DNA of 16,904 bases. Source: an uncultured Thermomicrobia bacterium (GTDB lineage Bacteria; Chloroflexota; Chloroflexia; Thermomicrobiales; JALYUS01). Each line of letters begins with the position of its first letter. The stretch's first letter is position 1. Positions 14,709 through 16,904 of this stretch are shown piece after piece. The notes under the pieces were generated by a model, which was not told the origin of the DNA, did not search any database, and worked only from the letters and a program-made list of their open reading frames with translations. The translations under genes and the position numbers were made by a program. The stretch lies in assembly GCA_937968015.1 (NCBI GenBank), contig CALBSO010000116.1:1-16904 (forward strand), given 5' to 3'.

Positions 14709-16360
14709 ACACACGCTTCGATCCGATCACGCTGGAAATCATGTGGAGTCGCCTGATCAGCATCGCGGATGAGATGTGGACGACGGTCCTCAGGACGGCG
14801 GTCTCGACGATCATCGGCGCGGCGCAGGACTTCGCGTGCGAGATTCTGGACGCGCACGGCCACTCGGTCGCGCACTCGCAGCGAAGCATGCCGGTCTTCA
14901 ACCTCGTCATGCCGACGACGACGCACGCCGTGATGGAGCGCTTCCCCGTGGAAACAATGCGGCCGGGCGACGTCTTCATCACGAACGACCCATGGATCTG
15001 CGCCGGCCACCTCGACGACATCGCGACCGTCTCGCCGGTCTTCCTGCACGAAGAGCCGGGCACGGGCAACCGCCCTGTCGCTTTTCTGACGACGATCGCC
15101 CACGCCTCGAGCATCGGCGGATCGCTCTCGCCGACGACGGTCCGCGACATTTACGAGGAAGGGCTGCGCATCCCGATCTGCAAACTCTACGACGCGGGCC
15201 GCGCGAACGAGGTCGTCTTCGCATTCATCCGCGAGAACGTCCGCACACCGGAGATGGTCCTGACGGATATCGAGGCGCAGGTGACGGCGAACGCCCTCGG
15301 GGTGCGGCGATTGCAGTCGTTCATGCGCGAGTATGGCTTGGCGGATCTTGAGGCGCTGGCCGAGACCGTTCAGGGGCGTGCCGAAGGGGCAATGCGCGCG
15401 GCGATCCGGGCCGTGCCGAACGGCGTCTACGAGAACGAGATCCTCACGGACGGCCGGGGCGAGCCGGTGCGTCTGCGGTGCCGGATCACGATCACGGATG
15501 AAGAGATCGCCGTGGATTACGCGGGAAGCGACCCCGAGCGGATCGCGGGCGGGATCAACTGCTGCCTGATCTACACGGAGGCCCACACGGTCTATCCGCT
15601 CAAGTGCCTGCTGACGCCGACGGTGCCGGCGAATGAGGGCACGTATCGCCCGCTGACCGTTACCGCGCCTGCGGGGAGCATCCTCAACTGCACGATGCCC
15701 GCGTCCGTGAACTCGCGCGTCAACACGGGCTGGCACTTGCACGGTCTGCTCTTCGGCGCACTCGCGGGCGCCCTGCCGGACCGCGTACAGGCGGGCAACG
15801 GCCTGATGCATTCGCTGAACTCCTATGGGCAGGATGCCCAGGGCAGGACCTACAACGCCCACTTCCTGACGGCGGGCGGGCGCGGTGCGAGCATGGGGCG
15901 GGACGGGATCGGCAGCAACTGCTTCCCGTCGAGCGCGCGGAACGTCGCGGTGGAGATCTTCGAGTTGCGCGTGCCGGTGCTGATCCGGGAGCGGGCGCTG
16001 CGGCCCGATTCGGCCGGCGCGGGGGAGTGGCGTGGCGCATTCGGGCACGAGATCGTCGTGAGCCGCCTGCCGGATTTCCCGAAGTCGGTGGATTTCTATC
16101 TCAGTCCCACCCGGCTGCGCTTCGCCCCGCACGGCTTGATGGGTGGCGACGACGGCCCGCGCACCGCGATCTTCCTCAATGGCGCCCCGCTCACCCATGA
16201 AGACCTGGCGAGCGGGCACATCGCACTACGGACGGACGACGACCGTCTCGTCGAGTGGCTGCCCGGCGGCGCGGGATTCGGTGACCCCGCGCGGCGCGAT
16301 CCCGCCGCCGTGGAAGCGGACCTCCGGTCTGGACTGGTGACGGCAGAGAGCGCGGGATAA
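14705..16360 (+). CDS. hyuB: Hydantoinase/oxoprolinase-type subunit B
   Basis: This 551-residue cytoplasmic protein is the partner subunit of HyuA. It opens with the family signature RFDPITLEIMWSRLISIADE and has the conserved segment FITNDPWICAGHLDDIATV, with N94, D95, P96 and H102, D104, D105 as likely active-site or metal-region residues. HASSIGGS, VNTGWHLHGLLFGALAG and the C-terminal glycine-rich GGAGFGDPARRDP complete the domain. In relatives this region reads NDPYxGGxHLPD, so the Trp-Ile-Cys variant here is a modest departure. GGAGGAG eight bases before the ATG, inside hyuA, together with the ATGA overlap fixes the start. The length is within the usual 500-600 range. It is the last intact gene of the plus-strand operon. 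Confidence 0.94.
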   Translation: MNTRFDPITLEIMWSRLISIADEMWTTVLRTAVSTIIGAAQDFACEILDAHGHSVAHSQRSMPVFNLVMPTTTHAVMERFPVETMRPGDVFITNDPWICAGHLDDIATVSPVFLHEEPGTGNRPVAFLTTIAHASSIGGSLSPTTVRDIYEEGLRIPICKLYDAGRANEVVFAFIRENVRTPEMVLTDIEAQVTANALGVRRLQSFMREYGLADLEALAETVQGRAEGAMRAAIRAVPNGVYENEILTDGRGEPVRLRCRITITDEEIAVDYAGSDPERIAGGINCCLIYTEAHTVYPLKCLLTPTVPANEGTYRPLTVTAPAGSILNCTMPASVNSRVNTGWHLHGLLFGALAGALPDRVQAGNGLMHSLNSYGQDAQGRTYNAHFLTAGGRGASMGRDGIGSNCFPSSARNVAVEIFELRVPVLIRERALRPDSAGAGEWRGAFGHEIVVSRLPDFPKSVDFYLSPTRLRFAPHGLMGGDDGPRTAIFLNGAPLTHEDLASGHIALRTDDDRLVEWLPGGAGFGDPARRDPAAVEADLRSGLVTAESAG

Positions 16361-16544
16361 ACGTCTTCCCGCAGCCTCGTTCGCGTCGCCTTGCGCACCC
16401 GACTCTTCCGCGGAGAAGGCGAAGCCGAAAGTGCAATGAATCCAGGTGGAGACAGGGGAGTCCGGCTTGAAGCAGGAGTGCCGATTCCACTCGTTTCTAC
16501 CTGTGGCTTTCCTTGGCAGGCCTGCCTCACTACCTCAAACCCAT
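16361..16544. other. Intergenic stretch after hyuB, no gene seen
   Basis: No reading frame here has family features or a convincing ribosome site. A weak inverted repeat, TCGCCTT (16386-16392) with AAGGCGA (16416-16422), lies just after the hyuB stop but has a 23-base loop and no T-run. No intrinsic terminator is evident. Base composition is less GC-rich towards the right end, next to the transposase remnant. Confidence 0.5.
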
Positions 16545-16904
16545 TCACCGCGAATACGGACCGGCGATCACTTCCAACGCCCACCAAGTTTCGGTGTGTC
16601 CATCCCGAAAGGTGCGCTGCACGGCAGTCCAGTCGCCCGGATGACCGGCATCCTCCCAGGCGGCTGCATCGGCGACCTCCGAGAGCGAACCGATCGTCTC
16701 CACGGGATGTCACCAGGCGTGCGAGGGTTGCAGGGCGAGGACGGAGCCAATCCCGCGCGTGTGCAATCCGCGCCGGAAGGCGTCATGCTCGCCGTAGAAG
16801 CAGTCCGCTACCGCTTGTAGGTGATTGTGCTGAGCCTGTGGGTTAATCGTGTCTAAGTACGTGCTGGTAAATTCACGGTGAGGGGATTATCCTCCAGATC
16901 GGAG
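16545..16904 (-). pseudogene. Decayed DDE transposase fragment (IS701/IS4-like), runs off the right edge
   Basis: On the minus strand, one frame from 16862 to 16551 reads as part of a DDE transposase. It includes HLQAVADCFYGEHDAFRRGL and GSVLALQPSHAW, then a TGA at 16712-16710, then HPVETIGSLSEVA. It continues with FRDGHTETWWALEVIAGPY and a second TGA at 16547-16545. In relatives I recall, SHAW is followed by another Trp, so TGG to TGA is the probable lesion. VAD in VADCFYGE would be the second catalytic aspartate. Before 16862 the coding sense appears to move to another frame (DLEDNPLTVNLPART, 16900-16856), which suggests a frameshift. Homology fades after GPY, so the C-terminal part including the catalytic Glu is missing here; the N-terminus lies outside the window. 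The family name is from memory. Confidence 0.6.

Noticed and set aside
14663..16219. Long minus-strand open frame (518 codons) opposite hyuB
   Set aside because: It is the antisense of a well-conserved hydantoinase B gene, is Arg/Asp/Val-rich, and has no family motif.
16391..16846. Plus-strand ORFs after hyuB (151 and 124 codons)
   Set aside because: The minus strand reads as transposase across most of this stretch; the plus frames are Arg/Pro/Ser-rich without motifs.
1..16904. CRISPR arrays, tRNA or rRNA genes, phage or plasmid genes
   Set aside because: No regularly spaced direct repeats of CRISPR size, no cloverleaf or rRNA-like sequence, and no integrase, capsid or replication protein were seen.

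Overview
The window is a GC-rich, gene-dense accessory metabolic locus, probably from a member of the Chloroflexota (Thermomicrobia or a relative). The pointers are two Tat-type lipoprotein signals of the form RRxFL...LLAACGG followed by Ala/Thr/Pro-rich linkers, frequent GTG starts, palindromic CGCAGAGACGCAGAG intergenic elements and a decayed DDE transposase. The taxonomic call is an inference from style, not from a marker gene.

Layout. Positions 165-6954 are a minus-strand operon, read right to left: an RpiR-family regulator, a family-5 (peptide/nickel type) solute-binding lipoprotein, permeases DppB and DppC, and one fused double ATPase (DppD-DppF type). A 117-bp divergent control region (6955-7071) holds an inverted repeat that overlaps a candidate plus-strand promoter. 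From 7072 to 16360 seven genes read on the plus strand: an arginase/agmatinase-fold protein, a complete polyamine-type ABC importer (binding lipoprotein, ATPase, two permeases), and the two subunits HyuA and HyuB of an ATP-dependent hydantoinase/oxoprolinase-type enzyme. A second promoter candidate lies before the polyamine-type binding protein. Two intergenic gaps within the plus-strand operon carry heptamer-based inverted repeats. After hyuB comes a stretch without genes, then the minus-strand remnant of a DDE transposase with in-frame stops that runs off the right edge.

How it may work together (inference): two ABC importers feed a small catabolic set made of a ring-opening ATP-dependent HyuAB enzyme and a ureohydrolase-fold protein, with the RpiR protein sensing an intermediate through its SIS domain. 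The most unusual gene is the ureohydrolase-fold protein. It keeps the DAHxD and DxD metal motifs but appears to lack the first His metal ligand, the conserved second-shell His, and the Glu that normally holds the guanidinium group. Its substrate is therefore unlikely to be agmatine or arginine, and the locus may handle an undescribed nitrogen compound such as a cyclic ureide, lactam or modified amino acid.
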